Positions 1-7,630 of a stretch of DNA of 49,858 nt are shown here, piece by piece. Position numbers and translations under genes: made by a program. Position 1 is the first letter of the stretch, and each line of letters starts with the position of its first letter. The notes under the pieces are model-generated. The model worked only from the letters and a program-made list of their open reading frames with translations. It was not told the DNA's origin and searched no databases. The stretch covers positions 1 to 49,858 of the forward strand of contig JAFVPA010000030.1 in assembly GCA_017505505.1 (NCBI GenBank). The letters are read 5' to 3'. The DNA comes from Oscillospiraceae bacterium (GTDB lineage: Bacteria; Bacillota_A; Clostridia; Oscillospirales; Oscillospiraceae).

Positions 1-96
1 GTATTTTTTCGTATGCAAGTTCCACAAAATTTCGGAGTCTCTGTGTACATCATTGCTAAAATTTAGTCAAAAAGTCCATATAACGAAAAAAATCAC

Positions 97-125
97 TTGC
101 TATTTCGTGCAAAATGAGATATATT
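97..125 (+). promoter_or_regulatory. Candidate promoter of the LacI-type gene
   Basis: TTGCTA (97-102) and TATATT (120-125) are separated by 17 bp. The site lies 45 bp upstream of the LacI-type start. A CG-containing stretch, TTACGAAAACGATTAA (130-145), follows at the expected transcript start and could be an autoregulatory operator, but it is only weakly palindromic. Confidence 0.5.
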
Positions 126-169
126 GAGATTACGAAAACGATTAAGACTACAGAACGGGAGGTGCTGGA

Positions 170-1171
170 ATGGTTTCCATGAAGGACATTGCCCAGCGCT
201 GCGGTGTATCGGTGGCAACGGTGAGCAAGGCTCTCAACGGCCAGCCGGATATCAGCGAGGAAACCCGCAGCCGCATCGAGGATGCAGCCAGAGAAATGGG
301 CTACATGACCAATGCTGCAGCCCGTGCCCTGAAGACCAACCGTACCTACAATCTGGGTGTGCTGTTCGTGGATGAACGGCGCAGCGGTCTGGCCCATGAG
401 TATTTCTCCTCCATGCTGGAAAGCTTCAAGGTGGAGGCCGAGGCCCATGGCTATGACATCACCTTCATCAACCACAACGTAGGCGGCAAGCGGACCAGTT
501 ACGTCCAGCACTGCCTCTACCGGGGTGTGGACGGCGTGGTGATTGCCTGCGTGGACTTCACGGATCCCCAGGTGCAGGAGCTGGTGGAAAGCGGCATTCC
601 CCTGGTGACCATTGACCATGTCTTTAACAACCGTCTGGCGGTGGTTTCCGACAATGTCAGCGGTCTGGAAGAGCTGGTGCGCTACGTTTATAAGAAGGGC
701 CACCGGAAAATCGCCTTCCTCCACGGAGAAAACACCACCGTTACCCGAAACCGTCTCACCGGCTTCTACCGGGCCTGCGAGGATCTGGGGCTGGAGATTC
801 CGCCGGAATATATCAAGAGCTGTGTCTATCACGATCCTGACCGGTGTGCCCAGGCCACCCGGGAAATTCTGGCCCTGGAGGACCGTCCCACCTGCATCAT
901 CTTCCCCGACGATTTTTCCTACATCGGCGGTATGAATGTGCTGACGGAGGCAGGCCTGCGGATCCCGGAGGATATTTCCGCTGTGGGCTACGACGGCATC
1001 CACCTGGCAAAGGTGATGCGGCTGACCACCTACAGCCAGAATGTGGAGCAGATCGGCAAAATTGCCGCAGAACAGCTCATCAGCCTCATCGAGCATCCAA
1101 AGACCACCCTGGTGGACCGGATCATGGTACCCGGCGGCTTGCTGGAAGGCGCATCCGTAAAGGAGATTTGA
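170..1171 (+). CDS. LacI/GalR-family transcriptional regulator
   Basis: A 333-aa DNA-binding repressor or activator that senses a sugar or sugar-derived ligand. The N-terminus carries the LacI helix-turn-helix (MKDIAQRCGVSVATVSKALN, about residues 4-23) followed by a hinge helix with the usual NAAARALKTNRT pattern. Residues from about 60 onward match a periplasmic-binding-protein-like sensor (LGVLFVDE, then VGYDGIHLAKVMRLTTYSQN near the C-terminus). The ATG at 170 is chosen because GGGAGG lies about 7 bases upstream; an ATG at 179 is possible. It is directly upstream of a sugar ABC transporter in the same direction, so it probably regulates that transporter. The ligand cannot be told from the sequence. 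Confidence 0.93.
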   Translation: MVSMKDIAQRCGVSVATVSKALNGQPDISEETRSRIEDAAREMGYMTNAAARALKTNRTYNLGVLFVDERRSGLAHEYFSSMLESFKVEAEAHGYDITFINHNVGGKRTSYVQHCLYRGVDGVVIACVDFTDPQVQELVESGIPLVTIDHVFNNRLAVVSDNVSGLEELVRYVYKKGHRKIAFLHGENTTVTRNRLTGFYRACEDLGLEIPPEYIKSCVYHDPDRCAQATREILALEDRPTCIIFPDDFSYIGGMNVLTEAGLRIPEDISAVGYDGIHLAKVMRLTTYSQNVEQIGKIAAEQLISLIEHPKTTLVDRIMVPGGLLEGASVKEI

Positions 1172-1225
1172 TTATTGTATGTTATCGGGCAATCGTCCGG
1201 AACAAATATTAAGGAGGAAACTAAA

Positions 1226-2575
1226 ATGAAAAAAGCATTCGCTCTGTTGCTGGCCCTGGTTATGGTCCTGTCTCTGGCTGCCTGCGGCGCCAAGGAAGAA
1301 CCCGCTGCTACCGAAGCTCCCAAGGCTGAAGCTCCCGCTGCTGCTCCCGAGGCTCCCGCTGAAGCCGAAGAGGGCAAGGTATTCCGTATCTACGCATGGA
1401 ATGAAGAATTCAAGGGTTTCTTCGAGAAGTACTACGAAGTTCCCGAAGGCATCACCGTTGAGTGGGTCATCAACCCCAACGAAGGCGGCGTTTACCAGGA
1501 TAAGCTGGACGAGGCTCTGCTGAATCAGGAAAATGCTCCTGCTGATGAAAAGATCGACATGTTCCTGGCTGAGGCTGACTACATCCTGAAGTACACCGAC
1601 ACCGAATTCACCCAGGACATTACCGCTCTGGGCGTCACCGATTTCTCCAACACCTATGAATACACCGTTCAGGCTGCTTCTGATTCCAACGGCGTTGTTA
1701 AGGGCGTTTCCTTCCAGTGCTGCCCCGCAGCTCTGATCTACCGCCGTTCCATCGCTGAAGACGTTCTGGGCACCTCTGAGCCTGCTGAAGTCCAGGAACT
1801 GCTGAACAGCTGGGATAAGTTCAATGCTGTGGCTGCCGATGCCAAGGCAAAGGGCTATCTGATGACTGCTTCCGAGTCCGCTACCTTCCGTGTCTTCTCC
1901 AACAACACCTCCGCTCCTCTGGTCAACGATGCCGGTGAACTGGTCCTGGATGAGGCCATCACCACCTGGCAGGCACAGGCCAAGGACTTTGCCGATAATG
2001 GCTACACCCTGACTGCTGACATCTGGTCTGACGAGTGTACCGCTCAGATGTTTGGCGACGGCAAGGCAATGTGCTACTTCGGACCTGCATGGTACTTTAA
2101 CTTCTCCATGGGCAACGCCCAGGATCCCGACAAGGGCTGCTATGGCGACTGGGCCATCGTGGAAGGTCCCCAGGCTCACTTCTGGGGCGGCACCTGGCTG
2201 CTGGCTGCTACCGGCTCCGACAACCCCACCATGCTGGCTGACGTTATGGATACCTTCATCAACGATGAAGCAGTCTGCGAAGCTCTGATCAAGAACGAGG
2301 CACAGTTCACCAACAACCAGGCTGTCAACGCTGCCTTCGCACAGGATCCCGAGTACGGCAATGCATTCCTGGGCGGTCAGAACGACGTTGCTGTCTTCGT
2401 TGACCTGGCTAAGAACATCAAGTTCGAGAACAAGACCATCTATGACCAGCTGCTGACCGAAGGCCTGCAGGGCTACTGGAGAGAGTACTGTGACGGTACT
2501 GTCACCGAAGACGAGGCCATGGCCAACTACTACAAGTACATCAACGAGAAGTACCCCGAGATCGTCACTCCCTGA
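1226..2575 (+). CDS. Sugar ABC transporter substrate-binding lipoprotein
   Basis: A 449-aa extracellular solute-binding protein of the carbohydrate (CUT1-type) importers. It starts with a lipoprotein signal peptide ending in the lipobox LAAC, with the lipidated Cys at about residue 20, followed by an Ala/Pro/Glu-rich linker that keeps the binding domain off the membrane. The start at 1226 is preceded by AAGGAGG; the frame is open further upstream but without a ribosome site. Two permeases of the same system follow, separated by a strong hairpin. The substrate is not readable; the LacI neighbour and CUT1-type permeases point to an oligosaccharide or sugar derivative. Confidence 0.92.
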   Translation: MKKAFALLLALVMVLSLAACGAKEEPAATEAPKAEAPAAAPEAPAEAEEGKVFRIYAWNEEFKGFFEKYYEVPEGITVEWVINPNEGGVYQDKLDEALLNQENAPADEKIDMFLAEADYILKYTDTEFTQDITALGVTDFSNTYEYTVQAASDSNGVVKGVSFQCCPAALIYRRSIAEDVLGTSEPAEVQELLNSWDKFNAVAADAKAKGYLMTASESATFRVFSNNTSAPLVNDAGELVLDEAITTWQAQAKDFADNGYTLTADIWSDECTAQMFGDGKAMCYFGPAWYFNFSMGNAQDPDKGCYGDWAIVEGPQAHFWGGTWLLAATGSDNPTMLADVMDTFINDEAVCEALIKNEAQFTNNQAVNAAFAQDPEYGNAFLGGQNDVAVFVDLAKNIKFENKTIYDQLLTEGLQGYWREYCDGTVTEDEAMANYYKYINEKYPEIVTP

Positions 2576-2612
2576 TCGTTGCTGTGCAATTTGATGTAAT
2601 GTAATACGACCG

Positions 2613-2640
2613 ATGGGGCAAGGCGAAAGCCTTGCCCCAT
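2613..2640 (+). terminator. Stem-loop between binding protein and permease genes
   Basis: A perfect 12-bp stem (ATGGGGCAAGGC, 2613-2624, with its complement 2629-2640) closes a GAAA tetraloop. There is no pure T run after it, so it more likely protects the 3' end of the binding-protein mRNA or attenuates transcription than stops it fully. That would give more binding protein than permease. Confidence 0.7.
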
Positions 2641-2717
2641 TTCGGATTTTGATTTCGCTTCAGTGTGCATGCCATATGCAGGTTGAAGCAAAGACAAAAT
2701 GTAAGGAGGAATGCCTT

Positions 2718-3653
2718 ATGAAACGTTTGCCCGGCCGTAAGTCCAAAGGCATCAGTTATGCCAAATGGGGCTATATCTTTATTGCTCCATTTTTCATAGT
2801 GTATGCCATTTTTGTCCTGTACCCTCAGATGCTGACCATCTACAACAGCTTCTTTGAGAACTACCGTTCCGGTCTGAAGCAGGTGGGACCAAACTTTGTG
2901 GGACTGGAAAATTACATCAAGCTGTTCACTCCCGATAAGAACGGTACCATCGACATCCTGAAATATGCGGGAAATACCATGGTTCTGTGGATCGGCGGCG
3001 CCATCCCTCAGGTCGCCATTGCACTGCTGCTGGCTATCTTCTTCACCAGCTACCGTCTGAAGATCCGGGGACAGCAATTTTTCAAAACGGTCATCTATAT
3101 GCCCAACCTGATCATGGCCTCGGCCTTCTCCATGCTGTTCTATACGCTTTTCTCTCCCGTGGGACCGGTGAACAATCTGCTGTCGGAGATGGGGATCATC
3201 GATGCTTCCTTTGATTTTTTTGCCCACCAGATCACGGTCCGGGGGATGATCATGCTGATGAACTTCCTGCTCTGGTTTGGCAATACCACCATATTGCTTA
3301 TGGCGGGTATCATGGGTATCGACCAGAATATGTTTGAGGCTGCCAATATTGACGGTGCCAACTCTGTTCAGGTCTTCTTCAAGGTCACCTTGCCCCTGCT
3401 GATGCCGATTTTGGTCTATACCATCATCACAGCGCTGATCGGCGGCCTGCAGATGTTCGATGTGCCGCAGGTTCTGACCAACGGCGGCGGCACGCCCAAC
3501 CGGACGTCCATGACACTGATCATGTATCTGAACAACTATCTGAAGACCAGCAAGAACTACGGTATGGCCGGTGCCATCTCCGTGATCATCTTCATCATTA
3601 CCGGTATCCTCAGCCTGGTAGTCTACCGCAGCCTGACCAGGCAGGACGATTAA
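2718..3653 (+). CDS. Sugar ABC transporter permease (MalF-type)
   Basis: A 311-aa integral membrane subunit with about six hydrophobic segments and the conserved cytoplasmic EAA loop near residues 210-230 (EAANIDGANSVQVFFKVTLP), which contacts the ATPase. The N-terminal segment (KWGYIFIAPFFIVYAIFVLYP) is typical of the MalF/UgpA-like half of CUT1 importers. The start at 2718 has AAGGAGG just upstream. It lies between the binding-protein gene and the partner permease, 13 bp before the latter. No ATPase gene is in the cluster, so a shared MsmK/MsmX-type ATPase encoded elsewhere is expected. Confidence 0.93.
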   Translation: MKRLPGRKSKGISYAKWGYIFIAPFFIVYAIFVLYPQMLTIYNSFFENYRSGLKQVGPNFVGLENYIKLFTPDKNGTIDILKYAGNTMVLWIGGAIPQVAIALLLAIFFTSYRLKIRGQQFFKTVIYMPNLIMASAFSMLFYTLFSPVGPVNNLLSEMGIIDASFDFFAHQITVRGMIMLMNFLLWFGNTTILLMAGIMGIDQNMFEAANIDGANSVQVFFKVTLPLLMPILVYTIITALIGGLQMFDVPQVLTNGGGTPNRTSMTLIMYLNNYLKTSKNYGMAGAISVIIFIITGILSLVVYRSLTRQDD

Positions 3654-3666
3654 GGAGGGGAGCGCT

Positions 3667-4539
3667 ATGGCAAAGACGAATTCCTCTGACAGCCGCAAGG
3701 CCAGGATGATGCTCCAGACCAGCCGTTTTGTGGTCTATGTGATCCTGATTTTTCTGAGCTTCCTGTGTCTGTTCTCTTTCTATATGCTGATCGTCAACTC
3801 CACCCGCTCCAATGCGGATCTCCAGGGCGGTTTCCGGCTGACCTTTGGCGACCAGTTCTTTGAGAATCTGGTCAATGCCTGGACGGATGCCTCCATCGAC
3901 ATTCCCCGGGGCATGCTGAACAGCTTCATCATTGCCGGCTCCACGGCGGTGCTGTCCACTTATTTCTCCACACTGACGGCTTACGGCATCCATGCCTACA
4001 ACTTTAAGCTGAAAAAACTGGCCTTTACCTTTATCATGGCGGTCATGGTCATCCCCAATCAGGTGTACGCTGTGGGCTTCTACCAGATGTGCGTCCGCCT
4101 TGGCTGGACCAACAGCTACATCCCGCTGATCGTGCCCGGCATCGCGGCCCCTGTGGTGTTCTTCTATATGAAACAGTATATGGAAAGTGTGCTTCCCATG
4201 GAGATTGTGGACGCGGCCCGTGTGGATGGTTCCGGAGAATTCTATACCTTCAACCGGATCATCCTGCCCATGATGAAGCCTGCCCTGGCGGTTCAGCTGA
4301 TCTTCTCCTTCGTCCAGTCCTGGAACAACTACTTCCTGCCTGCTCTGCTGCTGGATAAGGCGGAGATGAAGACGGTGCCCATCATGATCGCCCAGCTCCG
4401 TTCGGCGGACTACAGCAAGTTCGATATGGGCAAGGTCTACATGTTCATCCTGCTTGCCATCCTGCCGGTCTTGATTGTTTACATTTGTCTCAGCAAATAC
4501 ATCATCAAAGGCGTTACCGCCGGATCTGTCAAAGGCTAA
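3667..4539 (+). CDS. Sugar ABC transporter permease (MalG-type)
   Basis: A 290-aa second permease subunit of the same importer. It has a first membrane helix at about residues 18-40, several later helices, and an EAA loop (EIVDAARVDGSGEFYTFNRI) around residues 175-195 of the MalG/CUT1 form. AAGGAGGGG precedes the ATG at 3667. It is the last gene of the LacI-to-permease group and is followed by a strong hairpin. Confidence 0.93.
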   Translation: MAKTNSSDSRKARMMLQTSRFVVYVILIFLSFLCLFSFYMLIVNSTRSNADLQGGFRLTFGDQFFENLVNAWTDASIDIPRGMLNSFIIAGSTAVLSTYFSTLTAYGIHAYNFKLKKLAFTFIMAVMVIPNQVYAVGFYQMCVRLGWTNSYIPLIVPGIAAPVVFFYMKQYMESVLPMEIVDAARVDGSGEFYTFNRIILPMMKPALAVQLIFSFVQSWNNYFLPALLLDKAEMKTVPIMIAQLRSADYSKFDMGKVYMFILLAILPVLIVYICLSKYIIKGVTAGSVKG

Positions 4540-4544
4540 ACAAA

Positions 4545-4569
4545 CAGCCCCGCTCATGGAGCGGGGCTG
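4545..4569 (+). terminator. Hairpin after the sugar importer operon
   Basis: An 11-bp perfect stem (CAGCCCCGCTC with its complement, loop ATG) starts 6 bp after the permease stop. The following bases are TCGCTTGC, not a T run, so it may be a processing or stability hairpin rather than a classic intrinsic terminator. Confidence 0.6.
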
Positions 4570-4598
4570 TCGCTTGCAGCCAGTGGAAAATACTTTGC

Positions 4599-4627
4599 TT
4601 GCATTCCTAAGGGAGTTGTGGTATTCT
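4599..4627 (+). promoter_or_regulatory. Promoter of the DtxR-type regulator
   Basis: TTGCAT (4599-4604), a 17-bp spacer and TATTCT (4622-4627) lie 35 bp upstream of the start at 4662. Confidence 0.5.
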
Positions 4628-4661
4628 ATTACAAAACCAGCAGATTTTAGGAGGAACCGCC

Positions 4662-5036
4662 ATGAGCGTCCATGAATCCGGCGAAATGTATCTGGAGGCC
4701 ATTCTGGTCCTTTCCAAAAACAGTAACTTCGTGCGTTCCATTGATGTCAGTGAATACCTGGGATATTCCAAACCCAGTGTATCCCGGGCCATGGGCATCC
4801 TGAAAAACGGAGAATATATTGAGATCGACAAGGATGGTGCCATCACTCTGACAGAGACGGGGCGGGAGATCGCGGAGAAGATCTTTGAGCGCCACACCGT
4901 GCTGTCCAAGCTTCTGATGAAGCTTGGTGTGTCGGAGGAAACCGCGGCAGCGGATGCCTGTAAAATGGAACACGCGATTTCCGATGAGTCCTTTGTAGCC
5001 ATCAAACGCTATACGGCGGAATTGATCAATGAATAA
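4662..5036 (+). CDS. DtxR/MntR-family metal-dependent regulator, short form
   Basis: A 124-aa winged-helix regulator. Residues 1-70 form the DNA-binding domain (SVSRAMGILKNGEYIEIDKD) and 70-124 the metal-sensing dimerization domain; the C-terminal SH3-like domain of longer DtxR proteins is absent, as in MntR. Likely metal ligands are Met9 (GEMYLE), His78 (FERHTVL), Cys100, Glu103 and His104 (ACKMEHAIS). Met and Cys at these places match DtxR (Met10, Cys102, Glu105, His106) rather than MntR (Asp8), which suggests iron sensing. TAGGAGG precedes the ATG. It stands alone, flanked by hairpins, with no transporter beside it. Confidence 0.85.
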   Translation: MSVHESGEMYLEAILVLSKNSNFVRSIDVSEYLGYSKPSVSRAMGILKNGEYIEIDKDGAITLTETGREIAEKIFERHTVLSKLLMKLGVSEETAAADACKMEHAISDESFVAIKRYTAELINE

Positions 5037-5042
5037 AAGAAA

Positions 5043-5082
5043 GACCGGCATGACAGGCAAGTTGTGCCGGCCTTTTTGTTTT
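5043..5082 (+). terminator. Intrinsic terminator after the DtxR-type gene
   Basis: CCGGCA and TGCCGG (with further partial pairing inside) form a stem, followed by CTTTTTGTTTTG. Confidence 0.75.
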
Positions 5083-5140
5083 GTTGCCAGATAGCTTGAT
5101 AAAATGAAGAGAAAAACGGGGTATTTTTCTTGTTGAAATC

Positions 5141-5169
5141 TTGTCTTTAGCCCACAGCTATGGTAAAAT
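5141..5169 (+). promoter_or_regulatory. Promoter of the coiled-coil protein gene
   Basis: TTGTCT (5141-5146), a 17-bp spacer and TAAAAT (5164-5169), 27 bp upstream of the start at 5197. Confidence 0.5.
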
Positions 5170-5196
5170 CATCCAAAATGGAGAGAGGTGCAGATA

Positions 5197-6129
5197 ATGA
5201 GAGACGAATTGTCCCTGTTGCAGGCACAATTGACCTATAAAAAACGGCTGGAAGGTATGCTGGCGGAACTGAGATCCCAGCAGGCGGTTCTGAAGGAGAA
5301 GGTATCCCGGCTGGAAGGAAAGATGAACGCGGAGCGCAAGGATGTGGACCGGCTGGAAGGACGGAGCCTGACAGCCTTCTTTTATGCCCTTATGGGCCAG
5401 AAGGAGGGTAAGCTGGACGCGGAGCGGCGGGAATACTATGCCGCCCGGATGAAATATGATGCAGCGGCCCGGGAGCTGAAGGCCATCGAGCAGGATATTG
5501 AATGTACCGAGGAAGACCTGCGGGATCTGGCTGACTGCGAACTGCGCTATGTTCAGGTCATTGAAAAAAAGCGCATTGCCATCCAAAATGCCGGTACGGC
5601 GGTATCGGAGGAGCTGCTGGAAAAAGAGCAGAAGCTGTCTTTTCTCCGGGCACAGGAGCAGGAATTGGAGGAAGCCATCGAGGCGGGGACTGCGGCTCTG
5701 CGGACGGCCAACGAAGTTGTGCTGAGCTTGAAGCATGCGGAAAGCCTGGGCCTGTTCGATGTGCTGGGCGGCGGCTTCCTGGCGGATATGGCCAAGCATG
5801 AGACCCTGGATGAAGCCCAGAAGAATGTGGAACAGCTTCAGGTAGACCTGCAGAAATTCAATAAGGAGCTTTCGGATGTGAAGATCCGCTCCCAGATGCA
5901 GGTGGGTATGGATCGGCTGCTGAAATTCGCGGATGTCTTCTTCGACGGCCTGCTGGTGGATGCGGCGGTGCTGGAAAACATTCAGCAGTCCCACCGAATG
6001 GTAGACGAGACCCGGGACCAGATCCTGGGCATCCTGCGGCAGCTTCAGACCAAGCTGGAAGAAGTCCGACATAAGCAGACAGCGGCCATGGCGGCAGTGA
6101 ATGACATGATCGTCAGCGCCAAACTGTGA
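5197..6129 (+). CDS. Coiled-coil protein of unknown function
   Basis: A 310-aa soluble, charged protein with no signal peptide. Long heptad-like stretches at about residues 5-60, 85-150 and 210-240 predict coiled coils. Between them lies a less charged part (LGLFDVLGGGFLADMAKHE, near 185-205) that could be a small folded region or membrane-contacting segment. I do not recognise a named family. The start at 5197 follows AGAGGTG by about 6 bases. The downstream acetyltransferase starts 8 bp after its stop, so the two are probably co-transcribed. A structural or membrane-stress role is only a guess. Confidence 0.8.
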   Translation: MRDELSLLQAQLTYKKRLEGMLAELRSQQAVLKEKVSRLEGKMNAERKDVDRLEGRSLTAFFYALMGQKEGKLDAERREYYAARMKYDAAARELKAIEQDIECTEEDLRDLADCELRYVQVIEKKRIAIQNAGTAVSEELLEKEQKLSFLRAQEQELEEAIEAGTAALRTANEVVLSLKHAESLGLFDVLGGGFLADMAKHETLDEAQKNVEQLQVDLQKFNKELSDVKIRSQMQVGMDRLLKFADVFFDGLLVDAAVLENIQQSHRMVDETRDQILGILRQLQTKLEEVRHKQTAAMAAVNDMIVSAKL

Positions 6130-6137
6130 GGTGGGCC

Positions 6138-6701
6138 ATGAAATTTCCGGAACTTTCTATGCTGGAAACAGAACGGCTCTATCTTCGCAGGATCACAGGG
6201 GAGGATATTCCCGGATATAACCGGCTCTTCGGAAGTGCCGAAGTGGCCCGGTGGATGCTGTGGGAGCCCCACACCAGCCTGGAGCAGTCAGCTGCGGCGG
6301 TGGAGAAGGTTCTGGCCCGGTATGATTCAGGCCGGTGCTACCGCTGGGGCATCACCCGAAAAGATGAGGATATTCTGATAGGGATTCTTGAATTGCTGCG
6401 CTTTGATGAAGCAAGAGGAGAATGCTCCTTTGCGTATATGCTGGCCCCGGACTGCTGGAACCGGGGCTATGGAACGGAAGCACTAAAGGCAGCCTTTCGG
6501 TTTGCCTTTGAAGAGATGGGGGTCAGAACCATCACGGCGGACCATTTTGCGGATAATCCGGCTTCCGGTGCCGTCATGCGTAAGGCCGGGATGGCATATG
6601 TGCGGATGCTGCCTGGGCGGTATGAGAAGAACGGCCGCCGCCATGACGCGGCAGAGTACCGCATCACAAAAGAAATTTGGGAAAAACAGACACGGTGCTG
6701 A
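6138..6701 (+). CDS. GNAT-family N-acetyltransferase (RimJ/RimL-like)
   Basis: A 187-aa acetyl-CoA-dependent acetyltransferase. The N-terminus (LETERLYLRRITGEDIPGY) is the typical opening of the RimJ/RimL-type GNAT_3 fold. The acetyl-CoA loop region is seen as LAPDCWNRGYGTEALKAAFR (about residues 105-124), followed by the D-N-P-A-S-G-A-V-M-R-K-A-G-M motif of this subfamily. The substrate could be a ribosomal protein N-terminus, an amino acid or a small amine. The start at 6138 has GAGGTG 6 bases upstream; an in-frame GTG at 6126 overlaps the preceding stop. Confidence 0.9.
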   Translation: MKFPELSMLETERLYLRRITGEDIPGYNRLFGSAEVARWMLWEPHTSLEQSAAAVEKVLARYDSGRCYRWGITRKDEDILIGILELLRFDEARGECSFAYMLAPDCWNRGYGTEALKAAFRFAFEEMGVRTITADHFADNPASGAVMRKAGMAYVRMLPGRYEKNGRRHDAAEYRITKEIWEKQTRC

Positions 6702-6722
6702 AATTCAGCACCGTGTCATTTT
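6689..6722. terminator. Bidirectional terminator between converging genes
   Basis: GACACGGTGCTG (6689-6700) pairs with CAGCACCGTGTC (6706-6717) around a short loop, followed by ATTTTA. It overlaps the acetyltransferase stop and lies between two genes that converge. Confidence 0.75.
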
Positions 6723-7353
6723 ATGTTCCTTGTTCCCAATAGGGCTTGAAAACCTTGTTCAGTACCCGGGAATTGAAGTAGGCCGCGGCAGAAAAATACA
6801 GGAAAAGCCACAGCAAAGACATTTGCGCGAATGTATAAAGATTCACTATCATTAACACCCAGGGAAAACAGTTGATGACCAGCAGCACCAGACTTCGGGG
6901 CAGGTGGCCAACAGATAAAAGCAGGGCGTTTTTGGCAGTCTGCTTTGCAGTATTGTCAAATTGGCTGAGAAGCGGGAAGGCGTAGCTGAAAACCATGACC
7001 AGGAGCACCAGCGCCAGCATGGTGCCCATTACCAGCAAATATCCTAAACTTCCGCCGATTTTGGACAAATAGACCATATTTACCACGGTTGCGATCCCAA
7101 ATACCAGAAGAACCAGCCAGATGGCGGTGGCCTGCCTGAAATTTGACCGGAAGGAACGGAAATAGGTGGCGAAAAGCTTGCCTTCCCGCCCGGTATCCAT
7201 CCGGAACACCACATCATACAGGGCTGTCACGGCGGCTCCGATGGTAAAAATGGGAATACAGGTCAATAAAAATACGATATTCAGCACCATAATGTCAGCC
7301 AGGCGGCCTAAAAACTGCATGATGGGCGAATCCAGATTAAACGAAAAACGCAT
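6721..7353 (-). CDS. YesL-family (DUF624) membrane protein
   Basis: A 210-aa polytopic membrane protein with about five hydrophobic segments. The start region MRFSFNLDSPIMQFLGRLAD followed by NIVFLLTCIPIFTIGAAVTA is the signature of YesL/DUF624 proteins, which in Bacilli and Clostridia usually sit in plant- or host-glycan transport clusters. Their biochemical role is not established. The start at 7353 is chosen for the CGGAGGG site upstream; the longer frame begins in the promoter. Here it is a lone gene divergent from argG. Confidence 0.88.
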   Translation of the reverse strand: MRFSFNLDSPIMQFLGRLADIMVLNIVFLLTCIPIFTIGAAVTALYDVVFRMDTGREGKLFATYFRSFRSNFRQATAIWLVLLVFGIATVVNMVYLSKIGGSLGYLLVMGTMLALVLLVMVFSYAFPLLSQFDNTAKQTAKNALLLSVGHLPRSLVLLVINCFPWVLMIVNLYTFAQMSLLWLFLYFSAAAYFNSRVLNKVFKPYWEQGT

Positions 7354-7386
7354 AAATATCCCTCCGTGGGAAGAAATTACCCATTC

Positions 7387-7415
7387 AGTATACTCCATAT
7401 TTATAAGAATTGCAA
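7387..7415 (-). promoter_or_regulatory. Promoter of the YesL-type gene
   Basis: On the minus strand, TTGCAA (7410-7415) and TATACT (7387-7392) have a 17-bp spacer, 34 bp upstream of the start. Confidence 0.65.
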
Positions 7416-7508
7416 TCATTTCCCGGGAAAAAGAATAAAAATGCTTCCGTGCTTTTGTGAAAATTACCGGGAAGAGAGAGAAGAAACTGCCTCTTTACGG
7501 TCAAAGTA

Positions 7509-7524
7509 CCGAAAACGATTTCGG
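7509..7524. promoter_or_regulatory. LacI/CcpA-type operator candidate
   Basis: CCGAAAACGATTTCGG is a 16-bp palindrome with a central CG and mismatches only next to that CG. This is the shape of LacI-family operators and close to a catabolite (cre) site, but with C/G flanks. It lies 25 bp upstream of the argG -35 box and about 94 bp upstream of the yesL-type promoter. Confidence 0.4.
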
Positions 7525-7549
7525 GGAGGAGAATTGTGACAATTTCTCG

Positions 7550-7578
7550 TTGACAAATGTCCGCGACAGGAGTATAAT
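7550..7578 (+). promoter_or_regulatory. Consensus promoter of the arginine operon
   Basis: Perfect TTGACA (7550-7555) and perfect TATAAT (7573-7578) with a 17-bp spacer, 52 bp upstream of the argG start. Confidence 0.92.
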
Positions 7579-7601
7579 CCTGTATAGTTACTCATTGATT
7601 A

Positions 7602-7614
7602 TGAATAATATTCA
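7602..7614. promoter_or_regulatory. ARG-box-like operator in the argG leader
   Basis: TGAATAATATTCA is an inverted repeat (TGAAT-AAT-ATTCA) just downstream of the argG promoter. ArgR/AhrC boxes have TGAAT and ATTCA half-sites separated by four A/T bases; here there are three. Position and half-sites fit arginine repression; the spacing is one base short. Confidence 0.5.
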
Positions 7615-7630
7615 CTCGGAGGTTGTATAT

